Counted from the first letter of the stretch, positions 8,886-18,571 are shown. The stretch: 64,000 nt of DNA from JACCYX01 sp964610045 (GCA_964610045.1 CAZSUN010000009.1:1-64000); one strand, 5' to 3'. Notes: generated by a model from the letters alone, not told the origin. Made by a program: numbers and translations.

Positions 8886-9992
8886 TCAGGTGACGCCGAG
8901 TGAGGTGAGGATGGCTGCCAGCGATTCGGCGGTGACATTCGGGCCCTGGGCGGCGAGGAATACCTCGTCGATGCCGATGCGTTCCAGCTCGGCGAGGCGA
9001 TGGCGAACCTGGTCGACGGTGCCGGCGACGACGAGCTCGGCCATCAGATCCGTGGGGATGGCTCGTTTTGCGGCATCGAGATCGCCCGCGCGACGGAGAT
9101 CGCCGAATCCGCCGCCCGCCGCGAGGATTTCCTCCGTGCGCATCGCGGCACGGACGTCCGCGATGATGCGTTCCGTATCGAACCGGCCGGATTGCAGCAA
9201 CCGCTCCATGCCCGGCAGCGCGTGGATGGTGGCGACGGTCGCCTTGCGCCGCTCGTAGAGCGCCTCGGGGTCGTCCGTGATGGCAATGGCGGTTCGGGCG
9301 TGGAACGTGATTGCGGACGGGTCGCGACCGGCCTCGACGGCGGCCGCACGGACGGTGGCGACGGCCTCGCGCATGAAATCGATCGATGCCAGGTCGTTGA
9401 ACACCACCCCATCGGCATGGCGCCCGGCGATTCGCAGGGCGATCGGTCCGACAGCCGCCAGGTAGACCGGAACGTGCACCTGGATCGGCCGGATGACGCG
9501 TTCCCAGGCATCGACATCGAACTCCGTGGCATCGTCCGGGCTGGATGCCCGCATGCCGGGCGACCACCACTGGCGCAGGAGGCCGATGGTCTCCGGCAGG
9601 GCGCGGGTTGGTGTGCCGACATGGATCCCGAGCGCGGTTTCGTACCACTCCGACTGGCCGCGGCCGAGACCGAGGAAGGCACGGCCGTTACTCAGCATAT
9701 CGAGCGTGGAGATCGAGGCGGCGATCAGGCTCGGATGGCGGTAGTAGGGGTTGGTGACGCCGGTACCGAGCCTGATCCGGTCGGTAACGTGCGCCATCGC
9801 GGCGAGCACGGCGAAGGCATCCCAGCCGTCGGGATCCTCCATGACCCAGATGGAGTCGATCCCAGCCTCATCGGCGAGTCTGGCAAGCTCAATCGTACGG
9901 TTCACCGAGTCGCGGACTGCATCTCGACTGCCGTTTGCCTGGGCCGAGGTCCAGGTGCCAGTACCGGCGTCCAGCGCGAACTCCATGGGCAC
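8886..9992 (-). CDS. Luciferase-like (LLM class) flavin- or F420-dependent oxidoreductase
   Basis: Predicted TIM-barrel oxidoreductase of 368 residues in the bacterial luciferase superfamily. Family-typical stretches are visible: ARLADEAGIDSIWVMED, RIRLGTGVTNPYYRHP and GRAFLGLGRGQSEWY, with a C-terminal region (MAELVVAGTVDQVRHRLAEL) like that of F420-dependent reductases. Actual cofactor and substrate cannot be read from the sequence. It is the last gene of the minus-strand block that begins with the aminotransferase at 20866, and follows a small gene by only 9 bases. This placement suggests an oxidoreduction step in the same catabolic route. Confidence 0.85.
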   Translation of the reverse strand: MPMEFALDAGTGTWTSAQANGSRDAVRDSVNRTIELARLADEAGIDSIWVMEDPDGWDAFAVLAAMAHVTDRIRLGTGVTNPYYRHPSLIAASISTLDMLSNGRAFLGLGRGQSEWYETALGIHVGTPTRALPETIGLLRQWWSPGMRASSPDDATEFDVDAWERVIRPIQVHVPVYLAAVGPIALRIAGRHADGVVFNDLASIDFMREAVATVRAAAVEAGRDPSAITFHARTAIAITDDPEALYERRKATVATIHALPGMERLLQSGRFDTERIIADVRAAMRTEEILAAGGGFGDLRRAGDLDAAKRAIPTDLMAELVVAGTVDQVRHRLAELERIGIDEVFLAAQGPNVTAESLAAILTSLGVT

Positions 9993-10001
9993 GGAGTGTG
10001 A

Positions 10002-10280
10002 CTACTTCTCGCGGACGTAGAGGATGATGCCGCCCTGGCGCTCGTCGCCGAGTCCCATGACGACCCCTTCGCTGCCGGTTGGGATGGGATGATCGTCGCC
10101 CCGCTCGATGGCTGATGCTGCCTCCTTGTCGACGAGGAGGGCGTACATCGAGTGGCGACTGCACTGCCACAAGTGTTCGTGCCCATCTACGGGGCGCATG
10201 CGGTGGCGGTCGCGCGGGTGGCGGCGACCGACTTCGCAGAGCGGGTTGGGGCCGGACGATGTCGAAGGTTGCTGATCCAT
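10002..10280 (-). CDS. Small hypothetical protein, 92 residues
   Basis: I do not recognise this protein. It sits 9 bases upstream of the luciferase-like gene in the same direction. The ATG at 10280 is preceded by TCAGGAG about 13 bases upstream, a little far. The N-terminal third is Arg/His/Pro-rich, and the C-terminal part looks globular (GSEGVVMGLGDERQGGIILY). There is no signal peptide or membrane segment. Two cysteines and several histidines (HEHLWQCSRH) could bind metal, but this is speculation. It might be spurious, though its spacing and direction fit the block. Confidence 0.45.
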   Translation of the reverse strand: MDQQPSTSSGPNPLCEVGRRHPRDRHRMRPVDGHEHLWQCSRHSMYALLVDKEAASAIERGDDHPIPTGSEGVVMGLGDERQGGIILYVREK

Positions 10281-10442
10281 GTGAGGCGAACGACTCCTGA
10301 GACGAAACGATCTTCCTGTTGCGGGAAGTATCGCGCCAGTGGAGGTGTCCGGTCGACATGCGCACGGGCCCGTGGGGCAGATGGATCACTTCAGTGCGGC
10401 GGGCTTGCGACGAGGATGGTGGACGATCACGGAGGATCGCCG

Positions 10443-11933
10443 CTATGTGGGTGCGGCGTAGGTGGTGTCTGGGTCGAAGGGGTAGAACGGGCGGGGGATG
10501 CGGGTGAAGTCGTAGATTTCGAGGTGGTCGCTGCTCATGCCGGGAGCGTCGAGGAGCATGATGCCTCGCTCGATGCCGTCGAATCCGGAACGGAACTGGA
10601 TGGCGGATTTGACGACGACGATCTGGGCGTTTTCGGGTTCGAGTCCAACCGCACGATAGGGTTCGGGATCAATCCAGAAGCATGAGTTGCTGGTGATGAC
10701 CAGGTGCATCTCATTGTGCCGGATCACCGCGCAGGTGCCCATGTCCATGCCCATACCGGTGTAGCCGCGTCCGCCGAACCGGAACGTGGTGGGTCCGGCG
10801 AACTCGACGGTGCCAGTAACCCGCACCGGCTGGTTGTAGACGTTGTCGAGTTTGCCGCCGACCATCAAGGCGACCTCGGAGCCAACTCCGGCTGCCGCGG
10901 CTGCTTTGGCGGCGTCCGGATCGCGGACGTTGCAGAGGGCGGTGCGGGTTGGGCCGGAGCGCATCAGGGCGGCGATGACGGCCGTCGCGTCGCCGGGTGA
11001 GCCGGCGCCGTTGCCATCGGCGAGGTCGGAGAGGATGACCGGCCCGTCGTCCTGCTCCAGGGCCCGCGCAATGGCGACGTCCGGATCGACAAGGTCGATC
11101 GCGAAGAATGCCTCGCGCTCGTTCCACGCCATGTTGGCGAGGTCAGCGGCGACCCGGTTGGCGTGCGCGGCATCCCCGTCGGCGACGACGACCGTCGCGA
11201 ACCCGAACTCCTCGATATCCATCCACGGTTGCACGGCAAAGACCGTCGCCGACAGGATGCCGTCCCGTTCGACCTCGCGGGAGGCGTCCATCAGGCGCTT
11301 GAACGGCCCATCGACCTCGTGGCGGTGGGTGGAGGCCGGGGTCACCATCGGGATTTTGACCATTCGGGTAACTGGCGAGACGTTGCCCTGGAGTGTGTCG
11401 ACCAGGATCCGGGCCGCCCTCTGGCCTGTATCGCGATGGTCGATATGTGGAGAAGTCTTGAACCCCACGATGGCGTCGGCGCCGTTGATGCAGCGCTGGG
11501 TGAGATTCCCGTGGAGGTCCATCGAGACCGCCATCGGGATGTCCCGACCGATCACCTTGCGGACAGCGTCGATGATGACGCCGTCGCCGTCGTCGTGATC
11601 CTCCGTCGTCATCGCGCCGTGCAGCGCGAGGCAGATACCGTCGAACGGTTTGGCGGCTTCGATCGCGTCGATGAGGCGGCCGAGCAGATCGTCGAAGGTT
11701 GCCTGTTCGACCTTGCCGCCGGACATCGCCATGGTGGCAATGGTGGGGACGATCTCGATCCCGGCGCCGGTCAGGACATCGACGAACCCTGTCACCTCCC
11801 AGTTGGTGTCGCGGGCGATCTCGAGGATCTCCTCACCTTCGTAGAGGTGCCACGCCTCGAACCCGGCGAGGGTGGTGAGGTACGGCACGAAGGTGTTGGT
11901 TTCCTGCTTGAGTTCCGCGATCACGACACGCAT
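10443..11933 (-). CDS. M81 (MlrC-like) metallopeptidase family protein
   Basis: Protein of 496 residues in the MlrC/DUF1485 family, named for the microcystin-degrading metallopeptidase MlrC. Family signatures are MRVVIAELKQETNTF at the start, ICLALHGAMTTEDHDDGDG, SMDLHGNLTQ and KTSPHIDHRDTG, rich in potential metal ligands, then LSDLADGNGAGSPGD. The start was set at the ATG at 11933, with a GGAGAATCTCC site; a longer frame to 12038 reads through repeat sequence and is rejected. Most family members occur in small-molecule or peptide catabolic operons and have unknown substrates. Here it lies between an enolase-superfamily dehydratase and a luciferase-like oxidoreductase. Confidence 0.9.
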   Translation of the reverse strand: MRVVIAELKQETNTFVPYLTTLAGFEAWHLYEGEEILEIARDTNWEVTGFVDVLTGAGIEIVPTIATMAMSGGKVEQATFDDLLGRLIDAIEAAKPFDGICLALHGAMTTEDHDDGDGVIIDAVRKVIGRDIPMAVSMDLHGNLTQRCINGADAIVGFKTSPHIDHRDTGQRAARILVDTLQGNVSPVTRMVKIPMVTPASTHRHEVDGPFKRLMDASREVERDGILSATVFAVQPWMDIEEFGFATVVVADGDAAHANRVAADLANMAWNEREAFFAIDLVDPDVAIARALEQDDGPVILSDLADGNGAGSPGDATAVIAALMRSGPTRTALCNVRDPDAAKAAAAAGVGSEVALMVGGKLDNVYNQPVRVTGTVEFAGPTTFRFGGRGYTGMGMDMGTCAVIRHNEMHLVITSNSCFWIDPEPYRAVGLEPENAQIVVVKSAIQFRSGFDGIERGIMLLDAPGMSSDHLEIYDFTRIPRPFYPFDPDTTYAAPT

Positions 11934-11954
11934 GGAGATTCTCCAGGTGGAATT

Positions 11955-12045
11955 CGGGTGGACAGACCTTCGTTCCTCGGGTCGTCCACCCCTACGAATC
12001 GAACCGGCACCGACGTAGGGGCCGATCCGCCCGAGCAAAGCGAGG
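11955..12045. repeat. Extragenic repeat remnant upstream of the M81 gene
   Basis: The 136-base spacer between the dehydratase and M81 genes holds segments of the window's repeat type (GGTCGTCCACCCCTACGAAT and an imperfect GTAGGGGCCGATCCGCCC). The CCCCTACGAA tail matches tails of copies near 5070 and 8735. No promoter is evident, so the minus-strand genes may be co-transcribed through it. Confidence 0.4.
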
Positions 12046-12069
12046 GTGTTTCGGCCCGTTCATTGGCCG

Positions 12070-13278
12070 TCAGAAGAGCGGGAGGTGGGGGACCCAGCCG
12101 GGCCGCTGCTTCGGATCGAAGAACTCGACATCGTCGCCGTGCTCCTGGTAGAGCTTTGCGTGGTACGCGAGGCGGTCCGGGTCGAGTTCAACGCCGAGGC
12201 CCGGCCCCTCGGGTACACGCAATCCGCCGTTCTCGAACACGAACGGTTCCGTAATCACATCGCCGACCTGGTCATGGTAATGCGTGTCGTAGTGATGCGA
12301 CATCTGCGGGGTGGACGCCCAGAAGTGCAGGGCGGCGGCAGTCCCTATGCCGAGGTCGCGGTCGCTGTGGATGGCGACGCCGATGTTGAATGTCTCGCAG
12401 ATGGACGCCACCTTCTTGGCCTGGGAAATGCCGCCCCAGAAGTACATGTCGAGCAGCAGGACATCGATCGAGCGCAGGCGAACCGCGGGGGCGATCTGCG
12501 GCAGCGAGATCACCGCCTGGTTGGTTGCGATCGGGACGCGCACGTCCTCGCGAACCAGGGAGAGCCCGTGCAGGTCCCAGGTTGGATCCTCGACGTATTC
12601 GAGGTCGTACGGCTCCATCCGGTTGATCCAGCGGATCGAGGTTTCGGTTGACCAGGCCTGGTTGGGGTCGTAGCGCAGATACTTCAGGTCGTCGCCGAAG
12701 GCCTCGCGGAGTTGCTTGACCGCTCGCCATTCCTCTTCCGGGGAGTAGACGCCCCCCTTCAACTTGATGCCGTCGAACCCGCAGCGATCGACCAGTTCGC
12801 CGTAGCGGCGAACGATGTCTTCCGGCGTTCGCTCACCGCCGATGCCATCCTTCTCGTACCGGTAGAACACGTAGGCGACGAACGGGACAAAGGTGTCGTT
12901 GGCGCCACCGATCAGCTTGTAGAGCGGCTTGTTCAGTGCCTTGCCCTGGATGTCCCAGATCGCCATCTCGATGCCGGCGCTCACGAACTTCATCTCGGCG
13001 GCGCGCGCCATCTGTTCCGAGGTAACCTTGAAGACCTCGAAGTGTTGAACCATCGTCTGGAGTTCGAAGGGATCGAGACCGATATAGAGCGGTTTCGCCT
13101 CCTCGATGCGGCGAGCGGTGGCGGCGCCGCCGTAGGTCTCGCCGAGACCCACGATGCCTTCGTCGGTGATGAGTTCGATGATGGTTCGGGTCGTGCCGTG
13201 CTCGACGCCCATACTCCAGAGAAGGGGAGCCTCCATTTCGACGTAAACCGGCGTGCAGCGAATGTCGACGATTTTCAC
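12070..13278 (-). CDS. Enolase-superfamily sugar acid dehydratase (glucarate dehydratase-like)
   Basis: Mandelate racemase/enolase superfamily protein of 402 residues, predicted to abstract the alpha-proton of a sugar acid and eliminate water with Mg2+. Visible catalytic elements are the KxK pair (Lys172 and Lys174 in IKLKGG), metal ligands Asp204 (RYDPNQAW) and Glu230 (YVEDPTWD), Asn253 (IATNQAV) and His304 (AIHSDRD). The ATN and HSDRD segments resemble the glucarate dehydratase subgroup. The GTG start at 13278 has a strong GGAGG seven bases upstream; the longer frame would overlap the GH38-like gene. Exact substrate is unknown. Confidence 0.88.
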   Translation of the reverse strand: MKIVDIRCTPVYVEMEAPLLWSMGVEHGTTRTIIELITDEGIVGLGETYGGAATARRIEEAKPLYIGLDPFELQTMVQHFEVFKVTSEQMARAAEMKFVSAGIEMAIWDIQGKALNKPLYKLIGGANDTFVPFVAYVFYRYEKDGIGGERTPEDIVRRYGELVDRCGFDGIKLKGGVYSPEEEWRAVKQLREAFGDDLKYLRYDPNQAWSTETSIRWINRMEPYDLEYVEDPTWDLHGLSLVREDVRVPIATNQAVISLPQIAPAVRLRSIDVLLLDMYFWGGISQAKKVASICETFNIGVAIHSDRDLGIGTAAALHFWASTPQMSHHYDTHYHDQVGDVITEPFVFENGGLRVPEGPGLGVELDPDRLAYHAKLYQEHGDDVEFFDPKQRPGWVPHLPLF

Positions 13279-13325
13279 AGGTTCCTCCGTAATGCCAATT
13301 CGGAGGCCGGGACGAGCCGGCAACG

Positions 13326-15998
13326 CTACGGGATGGTCAGCCTGAAGGTTGCGATTTGCCATGGGCGCAACCTTGCCGAGACGGTGCTTCCTTCGATCGT
13401 GGCAGCGTGATCGACGACGTTTCCAATGTGGTCGATAATTGCCGCCGCAGTGACCGTGCGGTCGAATGCCAGCGTGACATCGCCACCAGTGCCTGCGTTC
13501 TCCCAGATGCGGACGATCACATGGCCGTCCTCCAGATGGACCGCCGAGAGTTGGGCCGGACCATCGATCGAGAGGAAGCTGTGCGCATCCGGAAGCGCTC
13601 CTGCGGCCGGATGATTCCCCCGCACCACGACAGGCGGATGATGCAGTTCCGCCGATCGGCGCTGGAGTTCGACGATTGGAGCTGGACCGTCGTGCATGCC
13701 GATGGCAACCGCGAAATCGTGGACGCCGTCACCGGTGACCGACCGTGCGACGCGTGCTTCCCAGGTATCGGGCGTGCGAAGGGTTGAACGCATCAGGACG
13801 GGGCCAGTCCTGCCGCCGACATGCTGCCAGTAGACCCCGCCATTGATATTGATGACGGATGCGCCGCCGTCATTGCTGGAGGCGTCGATCCAGCTACGAG
13901 CCCAGAACCAGTCGGGGCGAAGCCGCTCGAACATCTCGACCAGTCCGTAGTCGCGGTCGTCGGGCACCCGGCCCACGTAGACCTCGCCACCAGGATTGCG
14001 GGATTCAGTGCCGAACGGGATGTCGACGGTGATGCTGGCGTCGTGGGACGACGGTACGGTGAGCGACACCCAGCCGGTCATCGGTGATTCGTCCCAATGC
14101 CCTTCGAGGCGGACCTGGGCTCCAATTTCCTGGCCAGTTGCAGGAATCGTGATGTCGAGGGTGGCGGCGTATGGCCCGACCTGCCCCTGGCTCCGGTGTC
14201 GCCACCGCAGAGGACCCTGCTCGACCCACGAGGATGTGGTTGGATCGAACGGGTGCGACGCGACCTCGTCGCCGAGGAAGAGCCAGTTTTGGTTGTCGAG
14301 TTCGTGGAACACCAGCGCGACGGCGGGAGCGCCGTCGGGCGAGACGAGTTCCTGCCCGGTCGGTATGTGAGTGACTGATGCGATCTGGTGACCGGCGACC
14401 GTCACGCGCAGGTCTCCACCGGGCAGTTCCGCCTGTCGCGCCAGATCCGGTTGATCTCCACTCTCCTGCACCACGACCCGGCGGTAGCCCAGGGCGGGAA
14501 CGGTCATGCGGACGAGCGTGCGCTGGTCGTTGATGCTGCCCCCATAGCGTGGATGCCGGAACTGATCGATGGGCTGGGACGGCAATGCGTTCCCGCTGGT
14601 GTCGGCGAAGGTGATCGCTTCGATGCCGGCAATCGCCGGGGCGTGATAGATCTCGACCTCGGTTTCGACCGGCCAGGCGTTGGGATTGAAGATGGTCCGC
14701 GAAAGACGGGTATCGCCTCCAGCCGCGATCGCGATCGCCTGCTGGGCCGACTGTTCGATGCGATCCGCCTGGATCCTGACGTCGTTGGCGAGGTCGACGA
14801 GGTGTGCGTAATCATCGGCGAACGCGAACTCTTCGGCGTGGGCCTGGTACACACAATGCTGACGCCAGAGCCTGGTGAGTTCGTTCGTGCGATCGGGTGC
14901 GCCCAGGAGCGTCGCGACAGCCGCCCACCGTTCGGCGTGCACCAGACGGCGGTCGTTCATCGTTCGCCAGGACCAGAGACCGGCGCGTCCCGAATTCCCG
15001 GCGTTGTACGAGCAATCGCAGCCATCGATCGCCCCGCGGACGATGGGAAGCGCGGCCTGATGTCCGGCGACCGCGGCAGAGAACTCCACGGGCGTGCACC
15101 ACTGGATCTTGGCGGGCTCGCGTTCGTTCCAGGTCGCGACGAACTTCGGCAAATCGAAGAACTCATCCGCGTTCCAGCTCCGGAACGGGCGGCAATCGTC
15201 ACACCCCTGGATCGCCCAGAGATGGTTGCTGTTCGAGCGGTCGGGCAGGAGTTGGTCGGCAAGCATGTGCTGGTGGAACGTGACGACCGCCGCGTCCCAA
15301 TCGTGTTCGAAGGTCCAGGGCACCATTTCGCCAAAGTAGAACCCGCCGTAGGCGCCCCGGGTAACGAGCATGGTCGAGCCGTCCAGCCCCTCCCAGGTGA
15401 ACTGGTGTGGGATGCCGAGAGCATTCATGGGGCCATGCGGTCGCCAGGCTCGGTAGGCCGAGAAACCGGCCAGCGAGAGCAATTGAGGCATTTGGCTGTG
15501 ACCGATGGCGATATCGACGCTGTGAAACAACGGGATATCGTCGATCGGGAGCGTATCGAGGAAGAACCGGCGGCCGATCTGCATGTTGCGGATATATGTT
15601 TCCTCGCCGACCTGGTTCGGGCGGGCGTTCGCGACCTGGCCGCTGACGATTCGGATACGGCCCTCCCGGATGCGCCCGATCAGTTCATCCAGGCGCTGGC
15701 CGAGGTGGCGCGACACCGGTTCCCAGAACTCGCTGGCGGTGTCAAAGAAGTACGTAATGCCGGAATCGCCATTCATGAGGTCGAGGACTTCCTCGACGGC
15801 GAGCGCGTAGCGCTCCTCGTGCCACTCGCGGGATTGCTCCCACTGCCAGTCGGCGTGGAGGTAGTGCCAGAGCCAGATCTGCTTGCCTTCGAGTGAGGCG
15901 CGGATGTCCGCGACCGTGCCTGCGAGCGGGAGGGGCTTCTGGCCACGGCCAACCCGTTCCCCGGTATCGGCTGGCGTGGCTTCGACCGTGTCGGTCAC
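13326..15998 (-). CDS. Divergent GH38-like glycosidase
   Basis: Large protein (890 residues) related to family 38 alpha-mannosidases but clearly divergent. The zinc motif reads YLHADWQWEQ (His48 and Asp50), and the nucleophile region reads LFHSVDIAIGHSQMPQLL (Asp162), aligned by the shared preceding GEETYIRNMQIGRRFF. A helical middle and a beta-rich C-terminal half follow. The GTG at 15998 was chosen because AGGAGGAACCACG precedes it; a longer ATG frame to 16097 lacks such a site. There is no signal peptide. It directly follows the second binding protein, so it likely cleaves the imported saccharide in the cytoplasm. Specificity may differ from mannose. Confidence 0.85.
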   Translation of the reverse strand: MTDTVEATPADTGERVGRGQKPLPLAGTVADIRASLEGKQIWLWHYLHADWQWEQSREWHEERYALAVEEVLDLMNGDSGITYFFDTASEFWEPVSRHLGQRLDELIGRIREGRIRIVSGQVANARPNQVGEETYIRNMQIGRRFFLDTLPIDDIPLFHSVDIAIGHSQMPQLLSLAGFSAYRAWRPHGPMNALGIPHQFTWEGLDGSTMLVTRGAYGGFYFGEMVPWTFEHDWDAAVVTFHQHMLADQLLPDRSNSNHLWAIQGCDDCRPFRSWNADEFFDLPKFVATWNEREPAKIQWCTPVEFSAAVAGHQAALPIVRGAIDGCDCSYNAGNSGRAGLWSWRTMNDRRLVHAERWAAVATLLGAPDRTNELTRLWRQHCVYQAHAEEFAFADDYAHLVDLANDVRIQADRIEQSAQQAIAIAAGGDTRLSRTIFNPNAWPVETEVEIYHAPAIAGIEAITFADTSGNALPSQPIDQFRHPRYGGSINDQRTLVRMTVPALGYRRVVVQESGDQPDLARQAELPGGDLRVTVAGHQIASVTHIPTGQELVSPDGAPAVALVFHELDNQNWLFLGDEVASHPFDPTTSSWVEQGPLRWRHRSQGQVGPYAATLDITIPATGQEIGAQVRLEGHWDESPMTGWVSLTVPSSHDASITVDIPFGTESRNPGGEVYVGRVPDDRDYGLVEMFERLRPDWFWARSWIDASSNDGGASVININGGVYWQHVGGRTGPVLMRSTLRTPDTWEARVARSVTGDGVHDFAVAIGMHDGPAPIVELQRRSAELHHPPVVVRGNHPAAGALPDAHSFLSIDGPAQLSAVHLEDGHVIVRIWENAGTGGDVTLAFDRTVTAAAIIDHIGNVVDHAATIEGSTVSARLRPWQIATFRLTIP

Positions 15999-16086
15999 CG
16001 TGGTTCCTCCTGGAGTGCATGGCGCGTGCTCGTCCATGCCGCCGGAGAAATGCGCGACCGAACGAGACATCTGGTTGGTGGTGAAT

Positions 16087-16109
16087 GGGGCCGGCATGCA
16101 GCCGGCCCC
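16087..16109. promoter_or_regulatory. Perfect hairpin between binding protein and GH38-like genes
   Basis: GGGGCCGGC and GCCGGCCCC form a 9-bp stem with a 5-base loop. It lies 72 bases past the binding-protein stop on the minus strand, with no T-run. Like the hairpin at 2889 it follows a binding-protein gene, so it may lower downstream expression or protect the upstream message (inference). Extragenic repeat sequence (GGGGGCGCCCGTACGG) fills the rest of the spacer. Confidence 0.5.
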
Positions 16110-16180
16110 GAAATACGAACGGAGCCCGTTGGTCCCGGAGGGCGACCACGGGGGGCGCCCGTACGGAAGCGAGCCTGGCG

Positions 16181-17581
16181 TCAGGACTGGATATCCGCCT
16201 GCCAGTTGTCAAGGATTGCCTGGCACTCGGCAGCCATCGTCTCGACGGCCTGTTCCGGGGTGCTGACGCCTTGCATCACCTCGTCAAAGGCGCGGGAATT
16301 GCTGGCCAGGATCTCGCCGACGCCCGGAATGACCGGCACCCACTGGGAGACCGAGACCTGCTCCACGAAGAGTTGCCGCTGTTCCGGCGATACCGTTCCC
16401 TCTCCGTTGATGAAGTCGTCGCTTTCGGCGACCGTCTGCAAGGCCGGCACCTGGTTTTCCGACAGCCCGATCCGTAGCTGGTTCGCCGGTTCGAGCATCC
16501 ATTCGATGAACTCGAATGCTTCGTCCGGGTGCTCAGCACCCTTCGGGATGACCCAGGCGTGACCGCCGCTGTAGTTGGCCTGTTGCCCGCCTTCCGGGAT
16601 CGGGATCGCGCCGAACCCCCAGGTGAGATCAGGCGCGTAGCGGGTGAAGTTGGGCGGCATCCACGAGCCGTTAACCTCTGCGCCAAGTTTGCCCAGCATG
16701 AAGATGTCCTGGCCCGGACCCGGAACGAGCGAAGTTGCGAACTCGGAGACGGACGGGTAGCCACCCTGCAGGTCGAAGGTATCGAGCATGTACTGGAACG
16801 AGCCGATGCCGGCCTCGTTGTTGAACGTGACCTGCGTCTTTTCCTCGTTCATGAATTCGCCGCCGAGCTGCCAGAGGTGGATGTACCACATCAGGAAGCC
16901 GGGAGGATTGCCGATGGAGGGGGCGTAGCCGAGGCGGTCGATCTGGTTGCGGTCGTTGGTGACCAGGATCTGCGGGATGGCGGCCTTGAGTTCGTCCCAG
17001 CTCGAAATCGCAGTTTCGGGATCGAGACCGACTTCGCTGAAGACCGCCTTGTTCCAGTAGAAGGCACGGACATCGGTGTAGTGCGGAACAGCGTACATCT
17101 GGCCATCCCAGGTGACATCCCGCGTGAGGGTTGGCCAGATCTCGGCGGCCTTGATGACCGCGGATGCCGCGATCCGGTCATCGAGTGACTCGATCAAGCC
17201 GCGGGCGGCCCATTCGGCGGCCAGGTAGCGGTCCATGTAGAAGAGGTCGGGCGGATCGCCACCGGCCACGGCGGTGACGAGCTTCTCCGGGCTCCAGTTT
17301 GTGGTGAACACTTCGGCGGTGATGTGATCGTTCTGCTCGTTGAACTCGTTGGTGAGGGCGGCGTAGGTGTGGATCTCCTCGCCCTCTTCCGGCACGAGCG
17401 GATAGGGCGACCAGATGGAAATGGTGGTCTTGTCCTGGGCGGCGGCGTTCCGCAGGAGCCACGGACCGGTGGCGCTGCCGGCGATCGCGCCGGAGGCGAT
17501 GCCGGCGTCACGCAGGAATTCCCGCCTGGTGCGCTGCCAGGCGCGTGGCGACCGGTGGATGCTGCTGGATGACTTGCTCAT
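16181..17581 (-). CDS. Sugar ABC transporter substrate-binding protein (second importer)
   Basis: Extracytoplasmic binding protein of 466 residues, family 1 carbohydrate type. The ATG at 17581 has AAGGA seven bases upstream and opens MSKSSSSIHRSP. A Tat signal follows (RTRREFLRDAGIASG, then a short hydrophobic region ending near AAAQDKTT). The mature part shows ISIWSPYPL, GDPPDLFYMDRY, VNGSWMPPNF and GGHAWVIPKGAEHPDEAFEF, typical of MalE/UgpB-like proteins. Permease genes precede it by 78 bases in the same direction, an order opposite to the first importer. No lipobox is evident. The substrate is unknown. Confidence 0.92.
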   Translation of the reverse strand: MSKSSSSIHRSPRAWQRTRREFLRDAGIASGAIAGSATGPWLLRNAAAQDKTTISIWSPYPLVPEEGEEIHTYAALTNEFNEQNDHITAEVFTTNWSPEKLVTAVAGGDPPDLFYMDRYLAAEWAARGLIESLDDRIAASAVIKAAEIWPTLTRDVTWDGQMYAVPHYTDVRAFYWNKAVFSEVGLDPETAISSWDELKAAIPQILVTNDRNQIDRLGYAPSIGNPPGFLMWYIHLWQLGGEFMNEEKTQVTFNNEAGIGSFQYMLDTFDLQGGYPSVSEFATSLVPGPGQDIFMLGKLGAEVNGSWMPPNFTRYAPDLTWGFGAIPIPEGGQQANYSGGHAWVIPKGAEHPDEAFEFIEWMLEPANQLRIGLSENQVPALQTVAESDDFINGEGTVSPEQRQLFVEQVSVSQWVPVIPGVGEILASNSRAFDEVMQGVSTPEQAVETMAAECQAILDNWQADIQS

Positions 17582-17659
17582 CGATCGATCCTTCGTCGTA
17601 ACGAGTATTTCGCGTCGAGACCCTGCATCCTGGTTCCGATTCACCTCCTGTCGAACGCC

Positions 17660-18559
17660 TCAGCCTTTCATGCCGGTGAGGACGACACTGCGGATGAAGA
17701 CCCGTTGGAAAAGGAAAAAGAGAATGACGGTTGGCAGGGCGACCATGGTGGATGCGGCCATCATCAACTGGAAGCGCTGCTGGGTTTGTCCGATGAACCC
17801 CTGAAGCCCGAGCATCAGGGTCTTCTTGCTCTCGTCGTTGAGATAGATGAGTGGACCGAGGAAGTCGTTCCAATGGGCGAGGAACGAGAAGATGGTGACG
17901 GTGACGAGGGCAGGGAGCGCCAGCGGCAGGATGATCCGGAAGAAGATACCGAATTCGGAATCGCCATCCATCCGCGCGGCATCGGAGAGATCCATAGGAA
18001 TCGAGCGGAAGTATTGCCGCATCAGGAAGATGAGGAACGGAGAACCGCCCAGGTAATACGGCACGATCAGCGGCAGGAAGGTATTGATCCAACCCAACTC
18101 GCGGAAAACCAGGAACTGCGGGACGAGTGTGACGATGTACGGAAGCATCGTGGTGGCGAGCAGCAGGACGAAGAGGGCATCACGGCCGGGAAACCGGAGC
18201 CGGGCGAAGCCGTAGGCGACGACGGAACCGGATATCAACTGTCCGGCCGTGGCCAGCACCGTGATGATCAGCGTGTTCCTCAGGTACGTGCCGAATGGGG
18301 CGAAGTTCCAGGCATCCGGGAAGTTCTCCCAAACGGCAGGATTGGGAATCCACTGGGGCGGGAAGACCAGCACCTGCTGGTTGGTCTTGAGCGCGGTCGA
18401 GACCATCCAGAACAGGGGAAGCGCAAAGACGGTGGCCAGGACGATCAGGACGGTGAAGACCAGCGTGCGGCTGACGAACGTGCGGGCCAGTTTCGTCCGG
18501 TACCACGGGAGTTCATGGTAGGACGGTTGCTGGCTGGAGCCGGGAGTGGGCAGGTTCAT
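17660..18559 (-). CDS. Sugar ABC transporter permease (MalG-like, second importer)
   Basis: Inner-membrane permease of 299 residues with about six helices and the EAA loop DLSDAARMDGDSEFGIFF. It ends in the family-style tail (FIRSVVLTGMKG). It lies 12 bases after its partner permease (18572-19528) and before the binding-protein gene, so the three are one transcription unit. As in the other two importers, no ATPase is present. The N-terminal 30 residues are hydrophilic, and the first helix starts near TLVFTVLIVLATVFALPLFW. Confidence 0.92.
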   Translation of the reverse strand: MNLPTPGSSQQPSYHELPWYRTKLARTFVSRTLVFTVLIVLATVFALPLFWMVSTALKTNQQVLVFPPQWIPNPAVWENFPDAWNFAPFGTYLRNTLIITVLATAGQLISGSVVAYGFARLRFPGRDALFVLLLATTMLPYIVTLVPQFLVFRELGWINTFLPLIVPYYLGGSPFLIFLMRQYFRSIPMDLSDAARMDGDSEFGIFFRIILPLALPALVTVTIFSFLAHWNDFLGPLIYLNDESKKTLMLGLQGFIGQTQQRFQLMMAASTMVALPTVILFFLFQRVFIRSVVLTGMKG

Positions 18560-18571
18560 CAGGCGCTCCCC

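Noticed and set aside
14388..15896. 502-residue plus-strand open frame opposite the GH38-like gene
   Set aside because: Antisense shadow with no start signal. The minus-strand frame has a strong ribosome site and family motifs.
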